This document shows, one piece after another, positions 26,302 to 40,078 of a stretch of 64,000 nucleotides of DNA. Both the position numbers and the translations under genes were made by a program. Below the pieces are notes generated by a model. It was given only the letters and a program-made list of their open reading frames with translations. It did not search any database and was not told the DNA's origin. The stretch spans positions 5,332,001 to 5,396,000 of the forward strand of contig OY730169.1 of NCBI GenBank assembly GCA_963422465.1, given 5' to 3'. Position 1 is the stretch's first letter. Each line of letters starts with the position of its first letter. Origin of the DNA: Lichina pygmaea. Lineage: Eukaryota; Ascomycota; Lichinomycetes; Lichinales; Lichinaceae.

Positions 26302-27121
26302 AAGGAGGAAGGGGACACCATCTTCAGCATCAGTGTCAGGTCAATACCATCTCTCTTCTTTCTCTCTTCTTTCTCTCTTCGATATCTGAACTCTGTCATC
26401 TACAATTGCCTTTTTTTTTTACTATCTGTCGATTGGCCTTCTTCCCTCATTTTGGTTTCTCGAACCCTCTTTCCCTCTTTTTCTTTTTCCCTCTTTTCTT
26501 CGTCGCCTCCTTTCAGTCGCAACAAAAGAGCGGGGAGGAGGGTCAAGGCACCAAGAAAACCTGGCCCATCAACAAAGACCAGGCAGCCCGACAAAGACCT
26601 GGCCCTCACCACGAAGACCTGAGTTGCCCATCTTGCGACTACACAGTACATATGTAACTACGTACACGTGGTACATCACAGTACGTTCTCTCTCCACAAG
26701 TAAACGCACAAAGAACGGTGCTTGTTTGTTGAGATGGTTCGGGCATCGTGTGGTTCTGCTTTCCACACATTCTCTTTACAACTCCAGGAGAGCCACTGCT
26801 CATGTTCTCTATCATACTGATGTAGCAAGTAGCTCTTCGGTGCCGTACCGTGAATAGTATTCTCTGCCTGGTCATGTCAAATGGTTTGTTCCGTGTCTGC
26901 TGCTAGGAACGGATTGTTGTTGACGCCAAAGTCGAGTCAGCGCCGGCCAGCTCATCTACCTCGTTCAAAACAAGCTGCTACGTATAGGGAGCGTACTGGC
27001 CAGTAAAGTAGGCAGCTGCCTACCGGATTTTTGAGTAGTTCATGTCTGTTTACGTCATCGCCTCTATGCTCACACCCTCTCGATGGTAGGTATATATATT
27101 TCTCTTCCTGCCTCTATTTCT
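26302..27121. other. Intergenic, no gene seen
   Basis: This is the 3' flank of CHK2 with pyrimidine-rich runs (26350-26530) and GTAC palindromes (26658-26685). No protein or RNA gene is recognised before the tRNA-like unit. Confidence 0.6.
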
Positions 27122-27262
27122 GAACGATTAGCTTAGTGGAAAGAGCACTTGTTGGCGGGCACTGTGTCAGACGGTTGATCCGTGGGCACAGAGTCTGCCC
27201 AGCTGGGCGGTTGATCCGCTCACTGACAGATGAGGGGCGTGGGTTCGATTCCCTCATCGTTC
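27122..27262 (+). ncRNA. tRNA-like Pol III gene with structured insert, copy 1
   Basis: The ends GAACGAT and ATCGTTC pair over 7 bp like an acceptor stem. TAGCTTAGTGG matches tRNA box A and GGTTCGATTCC (27242-27252) matches box B. A D arm GCTT/GAGC, a T arm and a weak anticodon stem CTTGT/ATGAG can be drawn. The expected U33 is missing and no anticodon can be assigned. The anticodon region is a roughly 90-nt insert that folds by itself: TGTCAG (27165-27170) pairs with CTGACA (27223-27228) around three hairpins at 27171-27183, 27184-27200 and 27205-27221. T runs follow directly. It may be a tRNA pseudogene with a huge intron or an undescribed Pol III RNA. Confidence 0.6.
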
Positions 27263-27275
27263 ATACATTAAAAGA

Positions 27276-27288
27276 TTTTTTGATTTTT
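27276..27288 (+). terminator. Pol III terminator of copy 1
   Basis: A run of six T (27276-27281) followed by five T (27284-27288) starts 14 bp after the tRNA-like unit, the usual Pol III stop signal. Confidence 0.6.
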
Positions 27289-27369
27289 GTTTGGGCTCTG
27301 GAAATCGTGTGACCATTGGCTATCCCTTGCTAGTTTGCTATATATATTTCTCTTTCTGCCCCTATTTCT

Positions 27370-27510
27370 GAACGGTTAGCTTAGTGGAAAGAGCACTCGT
27401 CGGTGGGCACTGTGTCAGACGGTTGATCCGTGGGCACAGAGTCTGCCCAGCTGGGCGGTTGATCCGCTCACTGACAGATGAGGGGCGTGGGTTCGATTCC
27501 CTCATCGTTC
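27370..27510 (+). ncRNA. tRNA-like Pol III gene with structured insert, copy 2
   Basis: This is a tandem copy of the unit 248 bp upstream, also 141 nt. It differs in only four places, all in the first 40 bases (acceptor 5' side, anticodon-stem 5' side and just after it). One change turns a wobble pair of the putative anticodon stem into a C-G pair. The insert with its enclosing stem and three hairpins is identical to copy 1. The flanking leader TATATATATTTCTCTT is also shared, so about 430 bp (27090-27520) is one tandem duplication. No anticodon can be assigned here either. Confidence 0.6.
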
Positions 27511-27523
27511 ATACATTAAAAGA

Positions 27524-27536
27524 TTTTGACCTTTTT
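27524..27536 (+). terminator. Pol III terminator of copy 2
   Basis: Four T at 27524-27527 and five T at 27532-27536 lie just downstream of the second tRNA-like unit. Confidence 0.5.
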
Positions 27537-27975
27537 GGATTCTACTTCTACCGCATCTCGTTGGTCTAACCTCCATCAACGGACGAGTTCGTTCCACGGG
27601 TTGAAGAATGGGCTCAGGTGGTCAAGCAAGTTGCAGTACGACTACGAGTATCACGGCCAGGAGGGACGAGGTACTGTACGCTGCTTGGGACGATGTTGTA
27701 TTGGTCTCTTGGTAATTCTCGTGATCGCGCTCGTTGTTGATTACCGGAGTCAGGACTTCTTGACTGAACCTGAAAATAAAAAAAGGGGGGGGGGGATAGG
27801 CTGGAGTGCAAGGACTAGAAGTGCCGTAACCACTATATCACGCTGAAATTGATCGAGACTAATTAGAGAACTCATGTGAGCTGATGACTTGGTGAAATGA
27901 CTTTAAGGAGACAGCTTCATGCCAGAAGCAGGTTTTCTTTACTTTACAGGCCAGCAGCGCGGGGCCATAGAAGAG

Positions 27976-28120
27976 GAGGAAGAAGAGAAGTAGGGGGAGG
28001 AGGAGGAGGAGGAGGAGGAGGAGGAGGAGGAGGAGGAGGAGGAGGAGGAGGAGGAGGAGGAAGAGAAGTAGGGGGAGGAGGAGGAGGAGTAGGAGGAGGA
28101 AGAGGAGGAGGAGGAGGATA
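27976..28120. repeat. (GGA)n purine tract
   Basis: About 145 bp of nearly pure GGA/GAG triplets with a few A or T interruptions. The open frames across it code only for poly-Gly, poly-Leu or poly-Pro and are not genes. Confidence 0.9.
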
Positions 28121-28199
28121 AGGAAGGGGAGACTGGTCACGTGCTGTAAAACTCCACCTTGGCACGACGATCTCTCGGCCCGGATGGCATCCTCTCCTC

Positions 28200-29637
28200 T
28201 CAGTCCTCGGGTGATTGTCCGTTCCGATACTGCCACAGCCGGCTCAGTTCCCGCACGGGCTTCTGTTGCACCAGCCGCGCTTCCGACTCGAGCATCGAGA
28301 CGACGTTGCTCCTTTCGTCTTCTCTCGTCGTGGTGCCGCGGTTCTCGGGACGGGGCGGGGCTGGCGATTCTCGATCGATGATCACATTGTCGTCAATGTC
28401 TACCAACGTCTCCATGAAGGCGCTCGTGTCGGGAACTCGACCGGTGGTCATGTCGTACGGAAACATGTGGTTGAGGTAGTGCAGGTTCAGCTGATGACCG
28501 GCGCCCTCCTTGTACTCGAAGACACGGCCGACAAATCGGCTCTGACGATACTCGGAGGAATGGGTGAAGTGCAGGACTCCAAATTGCGTCACAAAGTCCT
28601 TGGTGTTCGCGTAATGCTCGACGTGGCGAATGGCACGCATCGCCTGGCCTTTCGAGAGGGCCGAGGCGGCATTCTTCGACCGAACAGAGTCGGGGGCGTG
28701 GTTGTATACCGGATTGTTAAAGTGGTTGGCGGCGTTGGCAAAGGTGTAGACCTCCAGCTTCTGAAAGAGGATGTCCGGGAAGTCGGCGAGCAGCCAGTCG
28801 ATCATCAAGCCTCCATTGATGCCGCCTTGGCTGTGCAGGATCAAGATGACCTTCTTGTACTTCTCGTCCTGAAGCGACTCTCGGACGAGGGCGTAGCCAC
28901 TGCGGATGTCGTCGGTGGCATAGACGAAGCAGCGCTCGAGGAGGCACTGGATGAGGTCGAAAACGACGCCGTAGCTGGACCATCAGACATTCAGCACGGC
29001 CCGGCATCGGCGCTCTCTCTGGGAACGGCCAAGGGAGCTCTCACGTTGGGTTATGAACGCCCAGCACCTCTCGCCGAAACGCCAGCGCCAGTCGGTTCAG
29101 GTTGCTCTGGAGCCAGTGGTGCCTTGAAAGGCGCATCCTCGTCAGCGCCGGTACGAGCAAGGAAGAGACAAGGTTCGGACAGGCTAACCCGACAGCGACG
29201 CCGTTGACAAGAATCCACCTCTCATGCTCGTGCTCCGGAAGACGCGGGACCTTGACGTTCGAAAAGAGGAGCTTCTTCGTGCCGTTCAGGACGCGGGAAG
29301 AGACGAAGTTCAGGCACATGAAGAGACCGACGTAGGCCAAGACCAAGCCAAGGGGATGGAACAGGGTCAGCGGCAGCGTGACCAGGAAGGCGACCTGCAC
29401 GATCCCCAGGATCGTGTGCAGCCCGATGGTCTTGAGATTAGACCAAGAAGGGCTGAGTTCGTCCAGATCGCCCGAGCTAAAGGGGCCCATCGGGAGGAGC
29501 AAGGTGGGGACCAAAAGGAGGTTCTGGAAGGCCAGCTTCATGTCGAACCGCAGCAGCTGCAAGGGAGAGCTCGTGTACGGCAACGGGGAGATCTCGGTGT
29601 TCGGGTCCTCCTGGGAAGGAGAGAAGTTCACGGGCAT
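28200..29637 (-). CDS. Membrane-anchored alpha/beta hydrolase-fold protein
   Basis: The substrate is unknown; it matches a widespread but uncharacterised fungal family. Exons 29637-29189, 29122-29045 and 28974-28200 give 433 aa; introns are 66 and 70 nt. Two or three hydrophobic segments occur in the first 140 residues (LAFQNLLLVPTLLLPMG; IGLHTILGIVQVAFLVTLPL and the following stretch). The splices restore WILVNGVAVG-HHWLQSNLNRLAL and GVHNPT-YGVVFDLIQC. VILILHSQGGINGG is the nucleophile elbow with serine in HSQG. The motif LNLHYLNHMFP near the C-terminus may supply the histidine. The last 60 residues are polar and probably disordered. The family name is inferred from motif order only. Confidence 0.82.
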
Positions 29638-29638
29638 G

Positions 29639-29669
<31 letters not shown>

Positions 29670-31327
29670 CGGCGACGACGGAGAGGGAAGGGGGTCCTTT
29701 GAGGCCGAGCGTCTGGGGACGAGCAACAGGATGGTCGAGGTGGCGCTACCGGATCGCATTCACGTGCCGGACGGCCGGTGCTGACACAGCCGGCCTGCCT
29801 TGATATCGTACCTGGCAATCAGGCGCTAACTTGCCAAGGTCAAGCACACCCGCGAATCTCCACGTGCATCTGACGGAGGGTGGGGGATCGCCATCTCGTC
29901 CATCGGGAAGCAGACTACATGTCGACGTACGTACCGTACATACTCTAATACGTGGTCATCGTCGGAAGGAAAGCCTTTGAGCACAAAAAGATCTATTGTT
30001 CGATTAGTGTACGTTCCGTACGGAATGTAAACATGGCGCACATAGCCGCAATCTCGGTCACGTGACTCTAGATCTTGGTAGCGAGCTACGACTGAGTGTG
30101 CGGAGCGACCCGAGCCAGCAACACCCTGGAATAGATCGGTATTACGTAAGCGGAATGAACTATGGAAGTACCCGCGCCATGGGGGGGTACTACCCGCCCC
30201 ATGGCACGGGTACTGTACGGTTCTGGGCCGCGGAGGCCATAAGGAAAGCCGCCGTACGTATCGATACGTATCTCCACCAGTTTTGGGTACGGTCGAAGAG
30301 CGGCCAGGGCACAAAGAGCCGGGGGCTCGACGGTGACGGTCCAACGGGCGGTCAGGGGTTCGAAGATACATGTACCTATGTAGATACGGATGTAGGTACC
30401 GAGTACTCCATACGTTCCCTTCCCCTCGAGCTGCTACGGAAGTACTCTGTACACACATCCCTCGTACGCAATCTACAGTCCGTGGTAGAAAAGGGAGGAT
30501 CACGTGGTTGAGCCACGTGACGTCGCCGTCCCGTTTGGCTGTGTTGGAGTTGAGTGATCTGCAACGTCATACCACGTGACTTACAGAAGGGCGCTAACCC
30601 TAGATTGGGAAGAAGGGTTTTCTCATTTTTCATTGTAGACGAATGTCTTAGTACATCCTATTGAATACAAGATCCTATTGTCTTCTAAGTGCCTCGTCAT
30701 TCTGAAGTGTACCGACACTTGATTATCCCAACAGGCTGGATGTGCATAAGAGCGGCCTGGGGAACAACAGCCACAGTCATGCAAGGCTCGAACGATTCAC
30801 GCTCTTGCCGGCCCCATACGGAAGTAGTACGTACATGGGTGCTTTCTCACGATCGTACGTACCAGTGCCGGGCCGCGGGGCCCGGACGGTCGAAGAATGA
30901 GCTCCTAGATGATCACGTGCTAGAGCCAATTGACGTCGCCGTCGCATGGCGTCTGATGCGCCAGACGTCGACCTGCTCCACCAGTGATACAACGCTCAAA
31001 CGACTCTCGCTCCTGGCGGCCCCTCTCAATGATGGCATTCTTCCGTATGTACAGTATGCATCCGGGACCGTGCGGTACAGGTGTGCCGGTACGCTACGCA
31101 CGTCTCGGACAATTACTGGTGAGCAAGCTGTCAGCATCTAATCACTGGGGACGCTCTGCTTACTCTTAGGTCATCTTGCTTTCTCTAGCGGATGGCTCTA
31201 ATTCCGCAAGTGGACGAGCTTCGGGATTTTCATGTGAAACTCTCACGTGCAGCCTTCATAAAATGCTGCTGGTCTTGGCCACCATGTTCAGCTCTCGCTG
31301 TCGGCAGACAGCTCTCCCAAGGCCGAG
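29638..31327. other. Intergenic with GTAC palindromes and degenerate repeats
   Basis: No supported gene. The stretch 29925-30450 is dense in GTAC/CGTACG words and holds an inverted CCATGG-centred repeat at 30170-30205. Direct repeats about 208-413 bp apart occur between 30498 and 31020. A 225-codon open frame on the minus strand is an artefact of this composition. Confidence 0.6.
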
Positions 31328-34167
31328 ATGGAAAGCCAAGGCGAACCTCGATTGCATCCCACACCGTCCACCGTCGAGATGGCAGCAGTCCAGAACGATG
31401 ATCGCACCGTGAACGGATTCCAGCCTACCGCGATGCCTACCCGAAAGGAGCGTGGTCCCGTCAAGCCTGGTCCGAAGAAGGACAGGGTCTTGAAGCAAAG
31501 CTCCGCGGATGCCATGGGCCAGGGCGAGACGCAGACCAGGGAGATCCCCACTTTCGACCTCTACACGTCCGAACCCGGCGGTGTCCAGTCTAAGGCGCAG
31601 GCCGAGCTCGGGCCGGAGATGTACGCGCCCGGCGCCAAATGCTATCCTAGGATATCGAAGCCGGTCGAGCTGCTTCGGAGCGAGTACGACGTCGTTGTGA
31701 TCGGGTCTGGTTACGGAGGTGGCGTGGCCGCGAGCCGGATGGCTCGAGCCGGTCAATCTGTCTGCTTGCTCGAACTGGGGAAGGAGAAATGGCGTAAGGA
31801 TTCGCCCGCTTGCCCGACGCTGGAGCTGAGTCCCTGACGTCGGTAGCCGGCGAGTACCCGAGCAGCATGGCCGAGGCTCTTCCTGAGCTGCACGTCTCTG
31901 GGGAGACTGCTCTCGGACCTCTGATGGGCAAGCGGGTCGACATTGGCTCTCGTACCGGGCTCTACCATCTTGTGGTCGGCGAGGGACAGAACGCCTTCGT
32001 CGGGAACGGTACGTTACGAGGCTGCGCCGGTGCCCCCCCCGCTGTGGACTCGCGGCGTCCTGATCCGGATCACCCCTGGCAGGACTCGGCGGCACCAGTC
32101 TCCTGAACGCGAACGTCTGCCTGAGAGCGGACGAGAAGAGCCTGCAGAGCGGCAGTTGGCCCTCGGAGATCCGGAAGATACCCGGCGCGCTGGACAAATG
32201 TCAGTTCCCCCACAGACCACAGCACACGCTCGTTCTCGGCTCATGTCTTGGAAGATTACGAAAGGGTCGAGTCCGTCCTGGAGCCGGCGCCTTATCCGGA
32301 GCACTACCCAGATCTTCCGAAGCTGAGCCTCTTGAAACGCCAGGCCGAAGCGCTCGGCCGACGCAGCAGCTTCTCCCGTGTTCCTCAGACGACCCGATTC
32401 GAGAACGGCCCCAACAGCACCGGCGTGGAGATGCAGGCTTCGTCGCTCACCGGGATGGACGCGACAGGGGTTAATGACGGGAGCAAGTCCAGCACCTTGG
32501 TGAACTACCTCAGCGACGCGTGGAACTGGGGGGCTGAGATGTACGGCTCTGCGACTCTGTGACTCTGTGACGCTGCACTGCCCGCCCCGTCCGAGCTGAC
32601 GCGATGCTTTTCACAGCTTCTGCGAGTGTGAAGTCCGGCACGTCAAGAAAGATGTCACCGGTCAAGGCTACACCGTCCATTTCGCCTGGCATGGCGCAAA
32701 GCGGGAGGCGTTCGCGTCCAATCTCCACCAAGACCTGATGTGGGTCAAGGCGAAGAAGTTCGTCTTCCTCGGCGCAGGTGCCATCGGCACGGCCGAGATC
32801 CTCCTTCGCTGCCGCCAGATGGGACTGTCGCTGAGCAAGACATTGGCGACGGGCATGTCCGGCAACGGGGACATCTTGGCTTTTGGGTAAGAGCAGCGCT
32901 GCGAACTCTTCTGGGGGGGGGGGGGGGGGGGGGGGGTGTCCACCTCATCGGACGTGGAGCGCTGACGGGCCGACCAGCTACAACACCGACTACGACGTGA
33001 ACGGCGTCGGCAAGAGCCATCCCAACCCGGAACGCCCGATCGGCCCCTGTATCACGGGTGTCATCGACTGCCGTGACACCGACCCCACCAACTTCCTCGA
33101 TGGCTACGTCATCGAAGAGGGCACGGTGCCGGAGCCGCTGGCGGCGAGCCTCTGGCTCATGCTCGAGAGCCTACCCGGCAGCATTCGTCCGCCGTACGAC
33201 GGTCTCCTTCGCCGACTGCGGAGGCTTGCGGCCCGGCGGCTTAGCCTCTTCCTCGGGCCGTACGCAAGAGGCGGCAGCGTCCAGAGGACGCAGACGTACC
33301 TCGTCATGAGCCACGACAGCAACCAGGCCACCATGACGCTCGAGGATGACAAGCCCCTTCTCAAGTTCTTAGGCGTCGGCCGTAGCGACCACGTCAACAC
33401 CATCAACGGCATCTTGGCCAAGGCGACCGCGGCCGTCGGTGGCACCTTTGTCCAGAGCCCCTTCTACGCCGCGTTTGGCCAAAAGGAGGTTCGTGGAGGC
33501 GGTCGAGCCGTCCGATACAAGGCCCCTTCACCCCCCATCTTGCTGACCTGGGGCCCCTTCTCTTAGATCACCGTCCATCCCATCGGTGGCGCCAACATGA
33601 GCAGCGACGGCACCGGCGCGCTCGGCGTCACGAACCACCTTGGAGAAGTCTTCAGCGGCAATGGAACCGACATCCATCATGGTCTGGTGTGTGTTGACGC
33701 CAGCGTCATCCCCACGGCCCTTGGTGTCAATCCGTTTGCGACGTTGACAGCACTGGCCGAGAGGTCGGTCGAGGGCGTCGCCCGGAAGAGCGACATCGAG
33801 ATCGACTACGACACGAGGAACGGTACGTCTTAACGCCGCGGCGCCTATGGGCAGAGACTCGCACGTCCATCGCTCATTCGACGACAGGGAGATTGAATCT
33901 GTTCGGAGGTCCGGCGCATCCTCTGCCCAAGGACGGGGCGCTGGAGCAGGCCACCAAGACCGTTGAGGATGCGCGAGCGGCTCTGCGAGACGGACTCGGC
34001 TTCTCCGAGATCATGGAGGGATTCATCTACCTGGGATCGGACATTGAAGACTTTGACATTGCCGAGCGAGTCGCCAGGGGTGCCTGCAACGCTGCTCGCT
34101 TTTTCCTTAGCGTCCACGCTTGGGACACCGAAGCCTGTGAGCAATGCTTCCCTTCTGCGTGATCCGG

Positions 34168-34208
<41 letters not shown>

Positions 34209-35900
34209 GGAGGGGTGGCATTGCTGATATCTCTCTCTCTGAAGTGGTCTCGCACGAGGCCCATGGCGCCATGCTCACGGGCACCTTCACCTGCGGCGCT
34301 CTCAGCAGAGACCCGATGATGGTGCTGCAAGGCGCCTTCCGCCTGTTCAACGAGGACCCTCGGTTGCCCGACACCACGAATCTGACGTACGACTTCGATA
34401 TGAAGGCCACCGACGGCCGGACCATCCGTTTCAACGGGTACAAGGTCGTCAACGCCGGCGCAGCTTTCTGGATCCCGGACGTCTGGCGGGCCACGTCGAC
34501 GCTCTACGTTACTCTGACCCGGCCGGAGGATGGTTCGGTGGTCGGAAGAGGCGTCCTGCGCATCAAGCCGCGAGCCTTCGTCTCGGAGCTGGCCACTTTC
34601 TCGCCGTCGGGCGCCGACTGGGTCGCTCGAGCCCGGGCCGCGACCCAGTTCTTGACCTTCTTCTCTAAACGGGTGGCCGGCGTCCTGTTCGCGCCGTTCC
34701 GCAGTCTGCAATGGCCCACGGTGGCGGCCATGGGCTTCTACAACAAGGAGCTGCCGGCGCACACGTTCAAGATCACGGCGCGCGACGGCGTTCAGACGAC
34801 AATGCAGATGTGGGAGGCGGGCCGTCCGCGGACCGAGACGCCGCACCCCAACGTCCTTCTCGTGCCGGGAGCCGCGGTGGACCATCAGATCTTCGCCCTG
34901 CCGACCATCGAGCAGAACGCGGTCGAGTACTTCCAGAGGGCCGGCTATCGGCTATACTGCATCACACATCGGATCGGCAAGACCATCGTGGCGCAACAGG
35001 GGCACACCACATACGACGCTCGGCTCGACATCGAGGCGGCCCTGGGCGAGATCCGGCGCCAGCAGGGATCGGACGAGAAGATCTACGTTGTCGCCCACTG
35101 CGCCGGCTCCGTCAGTCTTTCCATGGGCTTGCTCGACGGCACGATTCCCGCCAAATGGATCAAGGGCATCACGGCGTCCAACGTGTTCATGAACCCCGTA
35201 TTCGGCAAGGTCAACTACCGCATTGCGCGTCTGCCCCTGTCGATGACCGACGTATATCGGACCGTTATCGGAAACTGGTTCTCTTGCGCGTCGAGCCCAC
35301 AGGATGCGTACCTGCAACAGGCTCTCAACCAGGCCACTCGCTTCTACCCCGTCGGAGGCAAGGACGAGATTTGCAATTCCGTGACATGTCACCGTAGCGA
35401 ATTGGTCTTTGGCAGGTGAGATCTCGAGTCGCCATCCCCAGCCCAGTCAGGGTTCTTTTGGGATGCAGAAGTGAATCGATCATCATTCCAGGCTCTGGAC
35501 GCACAAGAAGCTCAACGAGGCGACCCATGCCAATCTGTCCAAGTTCCTCGGCGGCGTGTCCATGCCCTGCCTCGAGCATCTCATGGACATGGGCATCGCC
35601 ATGGACGCGATCGACAACGACCGGGAGGGCCTCGTCACGTCGCACAACGTCGCGCGTCTCGCCGGCATACCCATCCTCCTCTTCTCGGGATCCGAGAACG
35701 TCGTCTTCACGCCCGAGTCCACGTACAAGTCCTACTCGGAGCTGCGCCACCAGCTGGGCGCCGACGACTACGAGCGTGTCGTCTTCAGCGGCCGGGGCCA
35801 CCTGGACTGCTGGATGGGTGCCGATGCCTACAAGGACGTCTATCCGCGCGTGGCTCAACACATTAAGAAGACCATCTCGCTCGGGCGTCGTAACGAGTAA
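31328..35900 (+). CDS. Cholesterol-oxidase-like GMC flavoprotein fused to alpha/beta hydrolase
   Basis: Ten exons give 1298 aa: 31328-31793, 31847-32008, 32083-32199, 32255-32540, 32617-32886, 32978-33488, 33567-33822, 33888-34136, 34245-35415 and 35492-35900; all phases close. The FAD-binding N-terminus is YDVVVIGSGYGGGVAASRMA (about residue 120). Splicing restores NGLGGTSLLNANV, and FVFLGAGAIGTAEILLR and HPIGGANMSSDG follow with CVDASVIPTALGVNPFATL, all typical of cholesterol-oxidase-type GMC proteins. The C-terminal third is a separate alpha/beta hydrolase: VLLVPGAAVDHQIF, VVAHCAGSVSL (elbow with Cys in the nucleophile position), then LLFSGSENVVF and GRGHLDCWMG for the Asp and His. Related fusions exist in fungi and some actinobacteria. 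The natural substrate (sterol, steroid ester or other) is not shown by the sequence. Introns 5 and 8 contain long G-runs. Confidence 0.9.
32913..32936. repeat. Poly-G(24) inside an intron
   Basis: A perfect run of 24 G lies in intron 5 (32887-32977) of the GMC-hydrolase gene, on the transcribed-sense strand, about 40 bases before the 3' splice site. Confidence 0.9.
34170..34207. repeat. Poly-G(38) inside an intron
   Basis: A perfect run of 38 G lies in intron 8 (34137-34244) of the same gene, again on the sense strand, about 37 bases before the 3' splice site. Confidence 0.9.
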
Positions 35901-39045
<3,145 letters not shown>

Positions 39046-40078
39046 GCCGTGGCTCCCACTTCGATCTCTTCATCAGCCTCCAGTGTGATATCTAGCGCTG
39101 AAGGGTATGGAAAGGCCATCTTCTTGTGGCATACTTATTGTACCCCGTGCAAGCTCTCGACAATACCACGAGCCTCGCGCGCGCAGAGCATCACATGCAA
39201 TAGATCGATCGTCACGCACCACCCAATCATTAGCGAAGGATGATCAGTCATGCCACCGCGGCTACGTATCAATCAGCCGACTGACCTACAAGGATGGGAA
39301 GAAATCCGTCTCGAGGAGTCGAGGTGGTCATGCGGGGCCAAGGACAGCCTGGGGTCCGGAAGTACGTATGTACAGAGTCGTTACCGTAAACTTAGCCCTC
39401 ATTCGCCCTCGTACATACGTACCCTAAACATGACACCTACGAGACGGGGTCTTGGATGGTGGAGAAGATGGCCTCGGGTTTCCTTGAGTTGGAGAGGATT
39501 GGATGGAGAGAATCGGATGGAGATGTTCTTGATCCAGCCCCCAGTACTCCGGCATTCTGGTGCGGCAGATCGTCATTTGCAAGCCTTACGATGCAGTTTG
39601 GATCGTGGCGCCCTGCGGCGTAAGGTGTCGCTCTCTTCGTGTTCCTTCACTGTGATTCTTTCGTAGAGCTAGAGATATGTACTAGGATTACCATGGGTAA
39701 TCGTCGTAGGCGGCGTCCTGGCAGGGTCGGCTGCCGTGTCGTGGAAGGCGCAGATCACCCGTCACGGCCGAGAACAGGTAACGTCGCGTGTTTCATGCCG
39801 TGCCAGCTCACTCGTCGTTCTCGTGCAAAAACCGAATTTTCAACGCATCCGCAGCCTTCCGCCATCTTCTACACACTGACACCATACGTGTACGTATCGT
39901 ACCGTATGAAGATTCACTTGACTCGCTGTCGGGCCTCACAGACGTTGGTTCTGTAAGCCGAAGAGAGGGTCTTCTTCGCTTGGCTTGATGAGGTCGAGGG
40001 CGACGGCGCAATCGAACAGCCGATCCACGAAGACGTCGACGCTACTGTGATTCGGCTCTCTCGACGAGCACAGCGAAG
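39046..40078. other. Intergenic, no gene seen
   Basis: This region contains the 3' flank of CYP51 and the 5' flank of the RhoGAP gene. GTAC-type words occur near 39360-39425 and 39885-39905. No open frame resembles a known protein. Confidence 0.6.

Larger units (their letters stand above)
27511..28199. other. Intergenic with G-run and (GGA)n tract
   Basis: No gene seen. A G-run of 12 (27785-27796) and a long GGA/GAG repeat (27976-28120) lie here, followed by the 3' end of the hydrolase gene on the other strand. Confidence 0.65.

Noticed and set aside
27859-28236. Poly-Leu/poly-Pro/poly-Gly open frames
   Set aside because: They are only translations of the GGA triplet tract.
29826-30503. 225-codon minus-strand open frame
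   Set aside because: Its sequence is Arg/Pro/Tyr-rich with no domain, and it spans the GTAC-rich palindromic DNA.
33845-34885. 346-codon minus-strand frame with a long poly-Pro stretch
   Set aside because: The poly-Pro comes from the intronic G-run, and the rest is antisense to the GMC-hydrolase exons.
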